Assembly (NCBI GenBank): GCA_008727115.1
Contig: CP044131.1
Location: 2,170,001 to 2,234,000 of the forward strand
Origin: Comamonas testosteroni
Lineage (GTDB): Bacteria > Pseudomonadota > Gammaproteobacteria > Burkholderiales > Burkholderiaceae_C
Direction: 5' to 3'
DNA: 64,000 bases
Shown here: positions 7,817 through 17,982 of the stretch, piece after piece
Layout: each line of letters opens with the position of its first letter
Position numbering within the stretch: position 1 is the stretch's first letter
Translations under genes and position numbers: made by a program
Notes under the pieces: model-generated
The model's database searches: none
What the model was told of the DNA's origin: nothing
Seen by the model: the letters and a program-made list of their open reading frames with translations, nothing else

Positions 7817-8155
7817 TTAATGATTCTCTTTGGCGTGATTGATGGAGTACTTGGGAATCTCCACCGTCACATTTTCACGCGACAGAATGGCCTGGCAGGA
7901 CAGGCGAGATTGCGGCTGCAAGCCCCAGGCTCGGTCCAGCAGGTCTTCTTCTTCTTCTTCCGCCTCGTTTAGGGAGTTGAAGCCTTCCTTGATGATGACG
8001 TGGCAGGTCGTGCAGGCGCAGCTCATGTCGCAGGCGTGCTCGATGTTGACGCCGTTATCCAGCATGGCTTCGCAGATCGAGGTGCCAACCGGCGCTTCGA
8101 TTTCCTTGCCTTCGGGGCAGTATTCGGCGTGAGGAAGAATTTTGATGATGGGCAT
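7817..8155 (-). CDS. fdx: ISC-type [2Fe-2S] ferredoxin
   Basis: Electron carrier for iron-sulfur cluster assembly, 112 residues. The four cluster ligands have the ISC ferredoxin pattern: Cys42-x5-Cys48-x2-Cys51 and Cys87. An acidic patch (N-E-A-E-E-E-E-E-D-L-L) lies in the helix that contacts IscS or the reductase. It starts 17 bases after hscA on the same strand, as in other isc operons. No iscX follows; the dispersed repeat and dnaQ come next. Confidence 0.95.
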   Translation of the reverse strand: MPIIKILPHAEYCPEGKEIEAPVGTSICEAMLDNGVNIEHACDMSCACTTCHVIIKEGFNSLNEAEEEEEDLLDRAWGLQPQSRLSCQAILSRENVTVEIPKYSINHAKENH

Positions 8156-8172
8156 ATTGTTCTGCTTATGAA

Positions 8173-10035
8173 TTAAATGGAGTTCAAGTCTTTACCGGCC
8201 AGCGCCTTTTGAATACTGCGGTTCATGCGTTCGGCCGCAAACGACTCTGTTCCCTTGGCCAGCGCCTGGGTGGCGCCTTCCACAACGGCTGGGTCATCGC
8301 TAGTCACCGCTGCACGCAGTGCAGTCATCAGGCCATCAATGCTGTCACGCTGCTCGGCGCTGAGCACATCGCCATCCACATCCAGCGCGCTTTGCGTGGC
8401 CAGCAGCATGCGATCGGCATCCACGCGGGCTTCAACCAGCGCGCGGGCCTTCATGTCTTCCTGCGCGGTGGCAAATCCGTCCTGCAGCATGGCCGCCACC
8501 TGATCGTCCGACAGGCCGTACGACGGCTTGACGTTGATATGCGCCTCCACGCCACTGAGCTGCTCCTTGGCGCTGACGGACAGCAGGCCATCGGCATCGA
8601 CCGTAAAGGTCACGCGAATGCGTGCTGCACCCGCCGCCATGGGAGGGATGCCACGCAGCTCGAAGCGGGCCAGCGAGCGGCAGTCGGCCACCAGATCGCG
8701 CTCGCCCTGCACCACATGCACGGCCAAGGCCGTCTGGCCATCCTTGTAGGTGGTGAAGTCCTGAGCGCGGGCGGTAGGAATAGTCTCGTTGCGCGTGATG
8801 ATGCGCTCGGCCAGGCCGCCCATGGTCTCCACACCCAGCGACAGCGGAATCACATCCAGCAGCAGCAAATCGCCAGCAGTGTTGTTACCCGCCAGCTGAT
8901 TGGCCTGAATGGAAGCGCCCAGCGCCACCACTTCATCGGGGTTGAGATTGGTCAGCGGCTCGCTGCCAAAGAAGTCGGCCACGGCCTGGCGAATCTGGGG
9001 CATGCGGGTCGAGCCGCCCACCATGACCACGCCCTGCACTTCATCTCGACTCAGGTCAGCATCCTTGAGTGCACGGCGCACGGCGGACAGGCTCTTATTG
9101 GTTAAGTGAGCAGTCAGCGCACTGAATTCCTCACGTTTGACATCAAAAGACACTGAACCCGAGGACAGATCAGCGGTAAACGCTACAGTTTCTGCATCTG
9201 TCAACGCCTGCTTGCACTGACGGGCAGCCAGTCGCCACAGGGTTTTGTCGGCTGCATTCTGAAGTTGTACGCCGGTTTTCTCTGCCACGAAGGCTGCCAG
9301 CGCATCGTCGTAGTCATCACCGCCCAGCGCCGAGTCACCGCCCGTAGCAATGACCTCGAACACGCCTTGCGACAAGCGCAGCACCGAGATATCAAAAGTG
9401 CCTCCGCCCAGGTCATAGACGGCATAAACGCCTTCTGCAGCATTGTCCAGGCCATAGGCAATCGCCGCCGCAGTGGGCTCGTTGATCAGGCGCAGCAGAT
9501 TGATACCCGCGAGCTTGGCCGCATCCTTGGTGGCCTGGCGCTGGGCATCGTCAAAGTAGGCAGGCACGGTGATGACGGCGCCATACAGGTCGTCATCAAA
9601 GGTATCTTCCGCGCGGAAGCGCAGCGTGGCCAGAATTTCAGCGCTGATCTCCACAGGCGTCTTAGCACCATCCACCGTGTCGATGGAGATGACGCTGCTA
9701 TCGCCATCGGTCTTGAAGCGATAGGGCAGATTTTCCGGCGACTCGATATCGCTGAGGCTACGCCCCATGAAGCGCTTGGCCGAGCTGATGGTGTTGGCCG
9801 CATCCGCAGCCTGAGAGGCCTTGGCATCAAAACCGATCTGGCGGCGTCCCATTTCCATGTAGCGCACCACCGAGGGCAGCAGCACTCGCCCCTGATCATC
9901 AGGCAGGCACTCGGCCACGCCATTGCGAACAGCCGCGACCAGAGAATGCGTCGTACCCAGGTCAATACCCACTGCAATACGTCGCTGATGAGGATCGGGG
10001 GATTGGCCGGGCTCGGAAATCTGCAAAAGCGCCAT
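8173..10035 (-). CDS. hscA: Fe-S assembly chaperone HscA (specialised Hsp70)
   Basis: Hsp70-class ATPase of 620 residues that helps release the cluster from IscU. The nucleotide-binding domain shows G-I-D-L-G-T-T-H-S (phosphate 1, about residues 23-31), [10 protein letters not shown] (phosphate 2) and [10 protein letters not shown] (adenosine motif); the substrate-binding domain follows the linker [11 protein letters not shown]. It has the HscA N-terminal extension of about 20 residues before the first beta strand. Gene order hscB-hscA-fdx on the minus strand confirms HscA rather than DnaK. Confidence 0.96.
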   Translation of the reverse strand: MALLQISEPGQSPDPHQRRIAVGIDLGTTHSLVAAVRNGVAECLPDDQGRVLLPSVVRYMEMGRRQIGFDAKASQAADAANTISSAKRFMGRSLSDIESPENLPYRFKTDGDSSVISIDTVDGAKTPVEISAEILATLRFRAEDTFDDDLYGAVITVPAYFDDAQRQATKDAAKLAGINLLRLINEPTAAAIAYGLDNAAEGVYAVYDLGGGTFDISVLRLSQGVFEVIATGGDSALGGDDYDDALAAFVAEKTGVQLQNAADKTLWRLAARQCKQALTDAETVAFTADLSSGSVSFDVKREEFSALTAHLTNKSLSAVRRALKDADLSRDEVQGVVMVGGSTRMPQIRQAVADFFGSEPLTNLNPDEVVALGASIQANQLAGNNTAGDLLLLDVIPLSLGVETMGGLAERIITRNETIPTARAQDFTTYKDGQTALAVHVVQGERDLVADCRSLARFELRGIPPMAAGAARIRVTFTVDADGLLSVSAKEQLSGVEAHINVKPSYGLSDDQVAAMLQDGFATAQEDMKARALVEARVDADRMLLATQSALDVDGDVLSAEQRDSIDGLMTALRAAVTSDDPAVVEGATQALAKGTESFAAERMNRSIQKALAGKDLNSI

Positions 10036-10128
10036 GGAGTTCTTCTTTTGAAATATCAGAGGCCAGTGCGACTGGCCTGCTCAAGATGGATGTGTTCTCG
10101 ACGCAATGTCGAGAACCCTGCTCGGGTT

Positions 10129-10647
10129 CTATTGTCCCAGTTGATCGCGACGGCGATCGACATCCTGCGCAAATCGCGCAACAAACATGAGGGCTCTAAC
10201 CTGCTGCACAGCCGCAGGCGCGTCGCCAGCCTCGTCGAGCAACTGCCCGCAGGCTGCCAGCATCTGCTTTTTGGCCTGCAGCACCTCATCATCCAGCGCA
10301 TCCAACTGCTGCTCGCTCGTTGCGTCTTCCAGGGCTTCGCGCCACTCCATCTGCTGCATCAAAAATGCGGCAGGCATGGCCGTGTTGTCCTCGGCCCGCA
10401 CCGGAGCGCCCGCCAGCTCACAAAGATAGGCTGCGCGTTTGAGCGGATCTTTGAGCCGCTGATAAGCCTCGTTGATACGCACAGACCACTGCATGGCTAC
10501 ACGCTGAGCCGCTGCACCCTGGGCTGCAAAGCGGTCGGGGTGGGCTTCACGCTGCAGTTCCTTCCAGCGCAGGTCTATCTGGCTGCGTTCCTGCGCAAAC
10601 TTACGCGGCAGGCCAAACAATTCAAAATCGTCAGATTGCAGATTCAT
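10129..10647 (-). CDS. hscB: Fe-S assembly co-chaperone HscB (J-protein)
   Basis: J-domain protein of 172 residues that delivers IscU to HscA and stimulates its ATPase. The His-Pro-Asp motif is at residues 36-38 (EAHPDRF), inside a J domain covering about 1-75, followed by the three-helix C-terminal IscU-binding domain. It begins M-N-L-Q-S-D-D-F-E-L-F-G-L-P, typical of the family. The spacer to hscA is about 93 bases, and a dispersed repeat lies upstream towards iscA. Confidence 0.95.
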   Translation of the reverse strand: MNLQSDDFELFGLPRKFAQERSQIDLRWKELQREAHPDRFAAQGAAAQRVAMQWSVRINEAYQRLKDPLKRAAYLCELAGAPVRAEDNTAMPAAFLMQQMEWREALEDATSEQQLDALDDEVLQAKKQMLAACGQLLDEAGDAPAAVQQVRALMFVARFAQDVDRRRDQLGQ

Positions 10648-10718
10648 GACATTAAAAAACCGCCTGCAGCAAGGCTGGGGCGGTTCCGTACTTAAACTTG
10701 GACACTACACGTGCCAGA

Positions 10719-10805
10719 GACACCGAGCAAGAGCCGCCTCGCAGCGAAGGTGTCGTCCCCCTCCGCGTAGCAGAGAGGGGAAGCCGCACCGCGGCTCAGG
10801 GGTGC
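10719..10805 (-). repeat. GC-rich dispersed repeat, copy 2, abutting the iscA stop codon
   Basis: CACCGAGCAAGAGCCGCCTC followed by GAAGGTGTCGTCCCCCTCCG and GCAGAGAGGGGAAGCCGC to GGCTCAGGGG; about 85 bases, close to the copies at 7717 and 53813. It ends at the stop of iscA (TTAAAT at 10806) and divides the isc operon into iscRSUA and hscBA-fdx parts, so it may change transcript level or stability between them. Confidence 0.7.
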
Positions 10806-11129
10806 TTAAATTCTAAAGCTCTCACCACACCCGCAACGATCACGCTCATTGGGGTTGTGGAACTTGAAGCCTTCGTTCAGGCCTTCGCGCACAAAGTCCA
10901 GCTCGGTACCATCGATATAAGCCAGGCTCTTGGGATCGATCAGCACCTTGACGCCGTGACTTTCAAAAATGATGTCCTCCGGCTCAGCGTCATCCACGTA
11001 TTCCAGCTTGTAGGCCAAGCCAGAGCAGCCCGTGGTCTTGACACCCAAGCGGACACCAATCCCCTTGCCGCGACGCGAGAGATAGCGATTCACATGACGG
11101 GCAGCCGCCTCAGTCATAGAAATAGCCAT
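10806..11129 (-). CDS. iscA: Iron-sulfur cluster assembly protein IscA (A-type carrier)
   Basis: A-type carrier of 107 residues that passes clusters from IscU to target proteins. The three conserved cysteines are Cys35 (T-T-G-C-S-G), Cys99 and Cys101 (C-G-C-G-E-S-F), the normal C-x(n)-C-G-C layout. The frame extends 14 codons further upstream, but the family N-terminus M-A-I-S-M-T-E-A-A and the position just after the iscU stop (4-base gap) fix the start at 11129. Confidence 0.94.
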   Translation of the reverse strand: MAISMTEAAARHVNRYLSRRGKGIGVRLGVKTTGCSGLAYKLEYVDDAEPEDIIFESHGVKVLIDPKSLAYIDGTELDFVREGLNEGFKFHNPNERDRCGCGESFRI

Positions 11130-11133
11130 GGCT

Positions 11134-11529
11134 TCAGGCTTCCGTGGTGGTGCGCTTTGCGCGGTAGTCACTCACAGCCGCCTTGATGGCGTCTTCAGCC
11201 AGGATAGAGCAGTGAACCTTGACGGGAGGCAAAGCCAGCTCTTCAGCAATCTGGCTGTTTTTCAGCGCAGCAGCCTCATCCAGTGTCTTGCCCTTGACCC
11301 ACTCTGTTACCAGAGAAGAGGAGGCAATTGCCGATCCACAACCATAGGTCTTGAAACGTGCATCTTCAATCACGCCAGTGGCGGGGTTGACCTTTATCTG
11401 CAGCTTCATCACGTCGCCACAAGCGGGCGCACCAACCATGCCGGTGCCCACGGAGTCATCGCCCTTGTCGAACGAGCCCACATTGCGGGGGTTTTCATAG
11501 TGGTCAACTACTTTGTCAGAATAAGCCAT
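11134..11529 (-). CDS. iscU: Iron-sulfur cluster scaffold IscU
   Basis: Scaffold on which [2Fe-2S] clusters are built, 131 residues. Ligand cysteines are Cys37 (G-A-P-A-C-G-D), Cys64 (Y-G-C-G-S-A) and Cys107 (V-H-C-S-I-L), with the LPPVK motif (about 100-104) that HscA binds. Gene order iscS-iscU-iscA on the minus strand with short spacers supports the call. Confidence 0.97.
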   Translation of the reverse strand: MAYSDKVVDHYENPRNVGSFDKGDDSVGTGMVGAPACGDVMKLQIKVNPATGVIEDARFKTYGCGSAIASSSLVTEWVKGKTLDEAAALKNSQIAEELALPPVKVHCSILAEDAIKAAVSDYRAKRTTTEA

Positions 11530-11563
11530 GGTGTCTACCTCTTGAACTCTTTGTAATCTGTGC

Positions 11564-12784
11564 TTAGTGTGCAGCCCATTGAATGGAACTGATGTCGATG
11601 CCGTCTTTGTACATCTCCCACAGAGGGCTCAGCTCGCGCAGCTTCAGCACGTTCTCGCGAATCGTCTTGATCGCGTAATCAATTTCTTCTTCGGTCGTGA
11701 AGCGACCAAACGTCATGCGCAGCGAACTGTGAGCCAACTCGTCGCTACGACCCAGGGCGCGCAGCACATAGCTGGGCTCCAGGCTTGCGGAAGTGCAGGC
11801 AGAACCCGAAGACACAGCCAAGCCCTTGATGCCCATGATCAGGGACTCGCCTTCCACGTAGTTGAAGCTCATGTTCAGGTAATGGGGCACGCCGTGCTCC
11901 ATGTCACCGTTCACAAATACCTGCTCCAGATCCTTCAAGCCATTGAGCAAACGATCACGCAGTGCCTTGGCGTGTGCCAGATCCTTGGGCATTTCGTCCT
12001 TGGCGATGCGGAAAGCTTCGCCCATGCCAACGATCTGGTGAGTTGCCAGCGTGCCCGAGCGCATGCCGCGCTCATGACCGCCGCCATGCATCTGAGCTTC
12101 CAGTCGCACGCGGGGCTTGCGACGCACATACAGAGCACCAATACCCTTGGGGCCATAGGTCTTGTGTGAAGCCAGGCTCATGAGGTCGATGGGCATGCTC
12201 TGCATGTCCAACTCAATCTTGCCAGTGGCCTGCGCAGCATCCACGTGGAAGATGATGCCCTTCTCACGGCAGATGGCACCGATGGCATTCAGGTCCTGAA
12301 CCACACCGATTTCATTATTCACCGCCATCACGCTGGCCAGAATGGTGTCGGGGCGAATCGCGGCCTTGAACACTTCCAAGTCCAGCAAACCGTTTTCCTG
12401 CACATCCAGGTAAGTGACTTCAAAGCCCTGACGCTCCAGCTCACGCATGGTATCCAGCACAGCCTTGTGCTCGGTCTTCACCGTGATCAGATGCTTGCCC
12501 TTGCCTTGGTAGAAGTTGGCTGCACCCTTGATCGCCAGGTTGTCTGACTCGGTCGCACCGCTGGTCCAGACGATCTCGCGAGGATCGGCGCCAATCAGAT
12601 CCGCTACCTGCTTGCGTGCCTTCTCGACAGCTTCTTCAGCTTCCCAGCCCCAGGCGTGGCTACGCGATGCGGCATTGCCAAAATGTTCACGCAGCCAAGG
12701 AATCATGGCGTCAGCCACGCGGGGGTCCACAGGAGTGGTTGCACCGTAGTCGAGATAAATGGGAAAGTGCGGGGTCATGTCCAT
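11564..12784 (-). CDS. iscS: Cysteine desulfurase IscS
   Basis: PLP enzyme of 406 residues that takes sulfur from cysteine for Fe-S clusters and tRNA thiolation. Lys208 in [11 protein letters not shown] binds PLP; Cys330 in [10 protein letters not shown] on the mobile loop carries the persulfide; His in T-E-H-K-A-V is the conserved base. The C-terminal [18 protein letters not shown] segment is the IscU-docking tail. The 175-base spacer to iscR contains TCGCTT..AAGCGA-type inverted bases (about 12931-12953) that could form an attenuating hairpin. Confidence 0.97.
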   Translation of the reverse strand: MDMTPHFPIYLDYGATTPVDPRVADAMIPWLREHFGNAASRSHAWGWEAEEAVEKARKQVADLIGADPREIVWTSGATESDNLAIKGAANFYQGKGKHLITVKTEHKAVLDTMRELERQGFEVTYLDVQENGLLDLEVFKAAIRPDTILASVMAVNNEIGVVQDLNAIGAICREKGIIFHVDAAQATGKIELDMQSMPIDLMSLASHKTYGPKGIGALYVRRKPRVRLEAQMHGGGHERGMRSGTLATHQIVGMGEAFRIAKDEMPKDLAHAKALRDRLLNGLKDLEQVFVNGDMEHGVPHYLNMSFNYVEGESLIMGIKGLAVSSGSACTSASLEPSYVLRALGRSDELAHSSLRMTFGRFTTEEEIDYAIKTIRENVLKLRELSPLWEMYKDGIDISSIQWAAH

Positions 12785-12959
12785 GACTGGCTCGTCTAGT
12801 TTTTGGCTGTCAGATCGTGAGGGAATCGATACGCGCTCAAGGCGCTATCCGAGCAAAGGCACATGCCGCACAGCCATGCATGGGGCTCCGCTCTGAAAAT
12901 CGGAAATGGTTCATTCCACCTGAGGAGGTCGCTTCAGCGCGGCTAAAGCGACGTTTCCA

Positions 12960-13496
12960 TCAGGATTTGGCAAATGCATTGCCCAAAGCAAATACCGAGT
13001 TGGGGGCATTCACACGGATAGGCTTGACCACAGGGGCTGTGGAGATGGCACGACGTACCACAGGCTTGTCTTCAATCTGAATGCCCTTGGCCAGTTGCTC
13101 ATCCACCAGCTTTTGCAGAGTGACGGAATCCAGAAACTCCACCATGCGCTGATTCAGTGCGGCCCACAGCTCATGGGTCATGCAGCGACCGGCTTCGCCC
13201 AAGCAGTTTTCTTTGCCACCGCACTGGGTTGCATCAATAGGCTCGTCGACCGACACAATGATGTCGGCCACAGTAATGTCTGCAGCCTTGCGTGCAAGGG
13301 TGTAGCCACCGCCAGGGCCACGAGTGGATTCCACCAACTCATGGCGACGCAGCTTGCCAAAAAGCTGTTCCAGATAGGACAGCGAAATCTGCTGACGCTG
13401 GCTGATTGCAGCCAACGTCACAGGGCCATTGTTTTGGCGCAGGGCCAAGTCGATCATCGCGGTGACCGCAAAGCGGCCTTTGGTCGTAAGACGCAT
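12960..13496 (-). CDS. iscR: Fe-S-sensing transcriptional regulator IscR
   Basis: Rrf2-family winged-helix repressor of 178 residues. The cluster ligands Cys92, Cys98 and Cys105 with His108 match the [2Fe-2S] site of characterised IscR, only one residue longer in the last interval. The DNA-binding domain is M-R-L-T-T-K-G-R-F-A-V-T-A-M to the wing at S-T-R-G-P-G-G-G-Y. It heads the isc operon; a candidate binding site lies over its own promoter (13642-13676), which fits autoregulation. Confidence 0.96.
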   Translation of the reverse strand: MRLTTKGRFAVTAMIDLALRQNNGPVTLAAISQRQQISLSYLEQLFGKLRRHELVESTRGPGGGYTLARKAADITVADIIVSVDEPIDATQCGGKENCLGEAGRCMTHELWAALNQRMVEFLDSVTLQKLVDEQLAKGIQIEDKPVVRRAISTAPVVKPIRVNAPNSVFALGNAFAKS

Positions 13497-13641
13497 ACGA
13501 GCTCCTTCAGTCAGGATTGTTCGTTACAGAAACGCACGTCTGGCACAGCACCTAGACGAGCAAAGTCTCCGCCCTTACTCCGTCCTGTGATTAGGTTCAG
13601 AGCCCTTCTGTGAGGGAATTTTTTGTTGAGTGTTTGACACG

Positions 13642-13676
13642 AGTATATCACATTCCCCATCAATTTTGTCGGGTAA
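13642..13676 (-). promoter_or_regulatory. iscR promoter with candidate IscR type 1 site
   Basis: On the minus strand TATACT (13647-13642) is a good -10 box, with a weak -35 GACAAA 17 bases upstream. The 25 bases TTACCCGACAAAATTGATGG plus GGAAT (13676-13652) match the published type 1 IscR consensus at about 19 of 25 positions by eye. They cover the -35 region, a position suited to repression by holo-IscR. Confidence 0.5.
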
Positions 13677-13722
13677 CAGCATGCAAACATGTAATAGCCC
13701 TGATGCCGCCACAGGAGATGCC

Positions 13723-15789
13723 CTATGTAGCCGCACCGAACAATTGCTGCTTCAGCAAAGAGAGCTGATCTCTTACACGCGCAGCCTGTTCAAACTCCAA
13801 GCTCTTGGCGTGCTCCAGCATTTGCTTTTCCAGACGCTTGATCTCCCTGGCAATATCTTTCTCAGACATATCTTCGACACGCGCCTGTTGCAGTGCTTGC
13901 TCCTGAAGACGTTCTGCCTCTTTGCCGCTCTTTTCGCTGTAGACCCCATCAATCAGGTCTTTCACCCTCTTGACAATCTGCTTGGGCACGATTCCGTTCG
14001 CCTCGTTAAAAGCCATCTGCTTGGCGCGGCGTCTTTCCGTCTCGCCAATGGCTTTTTTCATGGAGTCCGTGATGCGGTCCGCGTACAGAATCGCCTTGCC
14101 GTGCACATTGCGAGCGGCACGGCCAATAGTCTGAATCAGGCTGCGCTCGGCGCGCAAAAAGCCTTCCTTGTCCGCGTCCAAAATCGCCACCAATGAGACC
14201 TCGGGAATATCAAGACCTTCGCGCAGCAGGTTGATGCCCACCAGCACATCAAATGCACCCAAGCGCAGGTCACGAATGATCTCCACGCGTTCCACCGTGT
14301 CCACATCGGAGTGCAGATAGCGCACCTTCACGCCGTTGTCGGTCAGATATTCCGTCAGTTGCTCAGCCATGCGCTTGGTCAGCGTGGTGATGAGCACGCG
14401 CTCTTCCAGCTCAACGCGCAGGCGGATTTCCTGCAGCACGTCATCAACCTGATGAATGGCTGGCCGCACTTCGATCTCTGGATCCAACAGACCTGTGGGT
14501 CGTACCACCTGCTCCACCACCTGTCCGGCATGGGTCTTCTCGTATTCAGCGGGCGTGGCCGAAACAAAAACGACTTGACGCATGCGCTGCTCAAACTCTT
14601 CGAATTTGAGCGGGCGATTGTCCAGCGCCGATGGCAGGCGGAAGCCATATTCCACCAGCGTGGTCTTGCGCGCCCGGTCGCCGTTGTACATGGCGTTGAG
14701 TTGGCCGATCATCTGGTGACTCTCGTCCAGAAACATCACCGCATCGCGCGGCATGTAGTCCGTCAACGTGCTGGGCGGATCGCCGGGCTTGGAAGCCGAC
14801 AAATGGCGCGTGTAGTTTTCAATGCCCTTGCAGTGCCCCACTTCGCTGAGCATTTCCAGATCAAAGCGTGTGCGCTGTTCCAGGCGCTGGGCTTCAACCA
14901 GCTTGCCCATACCCACCAGCTGCTTGAGGCGCTCGGCCAACTCTTCCTTGATGGTTTCCACTGCCGCCAACACCTTGTCGCGCGGCGTCACATAGTGACT
15001 GCTTGGGTAGACCGTAAAGCGCGGGATGCTTTGCTTGACGCGCCCTGTGAGCGGGTCAAACAGCTGCAGAGTCTCCACCTCGTCATCAAACAACTCGATG
15101 CGTACGGCCAGCTCTGAATGCTCGGCCGGGAACACGTCGATGGTGTCGCCACGCACACGGAAGGTGCCGCGCGAGAAATCCTGATCGTTGCGCTGATACT
15201 GCATGCGAATCAGCTGGGCAATCGCATCGCGCTGATTCAGCGTGTCGCCGGTGCGCAGCGTCATGATCATGCGGTGATAGCTCTCGGGCTCGCCAATACC
15301 GTAGATGGCCGAGACCGTGGCCACGATCACCACATCGCGTCGCTCCATGATGCTCTTAGTGCAAGACAGGCGCATCTGCTCGATGTGCTCATTGATGGCG
15401 CTGTCCTTTTCAATGAACAGGTCGCGCTGCGGCACATAGGCTTCGGGCTGGTAGTAGTCGTAGTAGCTGACGAAGTATTCGACCGCGTTTTTTGGGAAAA
15501 ACTCTCTGAACTCCGAGTACAGCTGCGCCGCCAGCGTCTTGTTGGGCGCAAACACGATGGCCGGGCGCCCCAAGCGGGCAATCACATTGGCCATGGTGAA
15601 GGTCTTGCCTGAACCCGTCACCCCCAACAGTGTCTGAAAGGACTCGCCGTCATTGACGCCCTCGACCAGCTTTTCGATGGCCGCAGGCTGATCCCCCGCC
15701 GGCGGGTACGGCTGGAACAACTCAAATGGCGAATCTGGATAGTTCACAAATTGGCCTTGCGGCTCGAGAGCAATATTTTGTTCCTGCAT
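13723..15789 (-). CDS. uvrB: Excinuclease ABC subunit B
   Basis: Damage-verification helicase of nucleotide excision repair, 688 residues. Walker A G-V-T-G-S-G-K-T is at 56-63; the beta-hairpin [10 protein letters not shown], the FLDESH Walker B-type box, and the helicase motif [11 protein letters not shown] are all present, and the C-terminal UVR domain (E-I-K-R-L-E-K-Q-M) binds UvrC. The start at 15789 gives the family N-terminus [10 protein letters not shown]; an in-frame ATG seven codons upstream is less likely. I searched the upstream region for a LexA box and saw none. Confidence 0.97.
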   Translation of the reverse strand: MQEQNIALEPQGQFVNYPDSPFELFQPYPPAGDQPAAIEKLVEGVNDGESFQTLLGVTGSGKTFTMANVIARLGRPAIVFAPNKTLAAQLYSEFREFFPKNAVEYFVSYYDYYQPEAYVPQRDLFIEKDSAINEHIEQMRLSCTKSIMERRDVVIVATVSAIYGIGEPESYHRMIMTLRTGDTLNQRDAIAQLIRMQYQRNDQDFSRGTFRVRGDTIDVFPAEHSELAVRIELFDDEVETLQLFDPLTGRVKQSIPRFTVYPSSHYVTPRDKVLAAVETIKEELAERLKQLVGMGKLVEAQRLEQRTRFDLEMLSEVGHCKGIENYTRHLSASKPGDPPSTLTDYMPRDAVMFLDESHQMIGQLNAMYNGDRARKTTLVEYGFRLPSALDNRPLKFEEFEQRMRQVVFVSATPAEYEKTHAGQVVEQVVRPTGLLDPEIEVRPAIHQVDDVLQEIRLRVELEERVLITTLTKRMAEQLTEYLTDNGVKVRYLHSDVDTVERVEIIRDLRLGAFDVLVGINLLREGLDIPEVSLVAILDADKEGFLRAERSLIQTIGRAARNVHGKAILYADRITDSMKKAIGETERRRAKQMAFNEANGIVPKQIVKRVKDLIDGVYSEKSGKEAERLQEQALQQARVEDMSEKDIAREIKRLEKQMLEHAKSLEFEQAARVRDQLSLLKQQLFGAAT

Positions 15790-15965
15790 GACTTCATACC
15801 TATTACGCATAGGCTTGACTCAGAGTAGAATGTCAGACCAACCCTCAAGCCTAACCTAGGCCGACGCATTTTTTTGGTCACTCTGTACAAACCGCATCGT
15901 CAATACGTGTTCAGAGCAATAGCTGGGGGTGACCTGACTTATTTCCATCCCTCAAGGATATTTTC

Positions 15966-17162
15966 ATGTCTCTGTTTACCGCCGTCGAAATGGCCCCCCG
16001 CGACCCCATCCTGGGTCTGAACGAGCAATTTGCTGCTGACTCCAACCCCAACAAAGTGAACCTGGGCGTGGGCGTGTACTTCGACGACAACGGCAAGCTG
16101 CCTCTGCTGGAGTGCGTGCAGGCCGCCGAGAAGGCCATGATGGAAAAGCCCACCGCACGTGGCTACCTGCCTATCGACGGTATCGCCGCCTATGACAACG
16201 GCGTCAAGGCCCTGGTGTTCGGCGCTGAGTCCGACGTGGTCAAGTCCGGCCGCGTGGCTACTGTGCAAGCCATCGGCGGCACAGGCGGCCTGAAGATTGG
16301 CGCTGACTTCCTGAAGAAGCTCAACCCCAACGCCAAGGTTCTGATCTCCAACCCCAGCTGGGAAAACCACAAGGCTATCTTCACCAACGCTGGTTTTGAA
16401 GTCGGCACCTATTCTTACTACGATGCAGCGACTCGCTCCATCGACTTTGCCGCCATGCTGGCCGACCTGAACGCTGCCGCTGCTGGCACCGTGGTTGTGC
16501 TGCACGCATGCTGCCACAACCCTACCGGCTACGACATCACCGCTGCGCAGTGGGATGAAGTGATCGCCGTCGTCAAGGCCAAGGGCCTGGTGGCCTTCCT
16601 GGACATGGCCTACCAAGGCTTTGGCCACGGTATCGCCGAAGACGGCGCCGTGATCGGCAAGTTCGTGGCCGCTGGCCTGAACATCTTCGTGTCCACCTCT
16701 TTCTCCAAGAGCTTCAGCCTGTACGGCGAGCGCGTGGGTGCCCTGTCCGTGGTGGCTTCCGACAAGGACGAAGCCGCTCGCGTGCTGTCGCAGCTGAAGA
16801 TCGTCATCCGCACCAACTACTCCAACCCACCTACACACGGTGGAGCTGTCGTGGCCGCTGTGCTGAACAACCCCGAGCTGCGCGCTCTGTGGGAAAAGGA
16901 ACTGGGCGAGATGCGCGTGCGCATCAAGGCCATGCGTCAGAAGCTGGTCGACGGACTGAAGGCTGCCGGCGTGCAGCAAGACATGAGCTTCATCACCACC
17001 CAGATCGGCATGTTCTCGTACTCTGGCCTGTCCAAGGACCAGATGGTGCGCCTGCGCTCCGAGTTCGGCGTGTACGGCACCGACACCGGCCGCATGTGCG
17101 TGGCTGCGCTGAACAGCAAGAACATTGACTATGTCTGCAAGGCTATCGCCGCTGTGATCTAA
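15966..17162 (+). CDS. Aromatic-amino-acid / aspartate aminotransferase (class I, TyrB/AspC type)
   Basis: PLP enzyme of 398 residues that exchanges amino groups between aromatic or acidic amino acids and 2-oxoglutarate. PLP lysine is Lys248 in S-F-S-K-S-F-S-L-Y-G-E-R; the C-C-H-N-P-T-G-Y-D loop, the D-M-A-Y-Q-G-F-G strand and the C-terminal substrate arginine in D-T-G-R-M-C-V follow the subgroup I gamma pattern. The N-terminus M-S-L-F-T-A-V-E-M-A-P-R-D-P-I is typical of betaproteobacterial TyrB. A strong terminator follows. Aspartate versus tyrosine preference cannot be settled from sequence. Confidence 0.93.
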   Translation: MSLFTAVEMAPRDPILGLNEQFAADSNPNKVNLGVGVYFDDNGKLPLLECVQAAEKAMMEKPTARGYLPIDGIAAYDNGVKALVFGAESDVVKSGRVATVQAIGGTGGLKIGADFLKKLNPNAKVLISNPSWENHKAIFTNAGFEVGTYSYYDAATRSIDFAAMLADLNAAAAGTVVVLHACCHNPTGYDITAAQWDEVIAVVKAKGLVAFLDMAYQGFGHGIAEDGAVIGKFVAAGLNIFVSTSFSKSFSLYGERVGALSVVASDKDEAARVLSQLKIVIRTNYSNPPTHGGAVVAAVLNNPELRALWEKELGEMRVRIKAMRQKLVDGLKAAGVQQDMSFITTQIGMFSYSGLSKDQMVRLRSEFGVYGTDTGRMCVAALNSKNIDYVCKAIAAVI

Positions 17163-17204
17163 GTTCACCTTCCAAGCTTGCTGCTGAAGCAAGCCTGAGA
17201 AATC

Positions 17205-17241
17205 AAAGAGCAACGGATTCAATGTCCGTTGCTCTTTTTTC
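17205..17241 (+). terminator. Intrinsic terminator after the aminotransferase
   Basis: Stem AAAGAGCAACGGA / TCCGTTGCTCTTT (13 bp, 7-base loop) followed on the plus strand by TTTCTT. Confidence 0.92.
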
Positions 17242-17321
17242 TTCAAATAATAATCAATACAAAAACAGCTCAATCCCTTGTCAGTCAATCGCCTTCAGCT
17301 ATCTTTTTTGAAGTTTATAAA

Positions 17322-17855
17322 TCAACCATCTATCGGATGGCGTGGTGTCTGCAGCGTGAGCTGATAGAACACCAGATCCAGCCAGCGGCCAAACTTAAAC
17401 CCTACCTGCGGCATTTGCCCTACCAGCTCAAAGCCCAATGCTTGGTGCAAGGCAATGCTTCCCACATTGGCAGCGTCAATCGCCCCCACAATGACGTGCA
17501 CATCTTCGCGCCGCCGTGCTTCAGCGATCAGCAACCCCATCAGCGCACGCCCCAGCCCTGCCCCACGGTACAAATGGTGAACGTAGACTGAGTGCTCAAC
17601 CGTATATTTATAGGCTGGATAGGCTCTGAAGCTTCCCCAGCTACAAAAACCCAATAGCTGGCCTTGCGCATCTTCCAGACCAATGACGGGTAAGCCGCCT
17701 GCACGCTTGGCTTCAAACCAGAGCTTCATGCTCTCCATGGTCCGAGGCTGATAGTCATACAGTGCGGTGGAATTGATGATGGCGTCGTTGAAGATGTCGA
17801 GAATCGCAGCGGCGTGATTCTCATAAGTGCATTGCACAATGTGTTGGCCGTTCAT
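17322..17855 (-). CDS. GNAT acetyltransferase, phosphinothricin N-acetyltransferase-like
   Basis: Single-domain GNAT enzyme of 177 residues. The sequence I-F-N-D-A-I-I-N-S-T-A-L-Y-D-Y near the N-terminus and the acetyl-CoA motif Y-R-G-A-G-L-G-R-A-L followed by G-A-I-D-A-A-N-V-G-S-I-A-L-H are the hallmarks of the Pat/Bar/YwnH branch (phosphinothricin, methionine sulfoximine and related N-acetyltransferases). It is convergent with the aminotransferase and divergent from the molbindin gene. The natural substrate is unknown. Confidence 0.86.
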   Translation of the reverse strand: MNGQHIVQCTYENHAAAILDIFNDAIINSTALYDYQPRTMESMKLWFEAKRAGGLPVIGLEDAQGQLLGFCSWGSFRAYPAYKYTVEHSVYVHHLYRGAGLGRALMGLLIAEARRREDVHVIVGAIDAANVGSIALHQALGFELVGQMPQVGFKFGRWLDLVFYQLTLQTPRHPIDG

Positions 17856-17982
17856 TTGCAGGATGTCAGAAGCTGAATATCACGACAGATATTATGAAGC
17901 GCGTAAATACCGCTTAAAACGCCCATGCCTCCTGCGGCCTCAAACGCCTGAGCTCACCCTGCCAACCATCTCCAAGTTTTTC

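Noticed and set aside
9265-10695. 476-codon open frame antisense to hscA and hscB
   Set aside because: Spans two conserved genes and their spacer in antisense; no homology signs.
15790-15965. LexA box upstream of uvrB
   Set aside because: CTGTACAAACCGCATC at about 15884 lacks the ACAG half; not convincing.
15939-17288. 449-codon open frame antisense to the aminotransferase
   Set aside because: It mirrors the strongly biased GC-rich codons of a clear PLP enzyme, has a Val/His/Gln-rich shadow composition and no motif.
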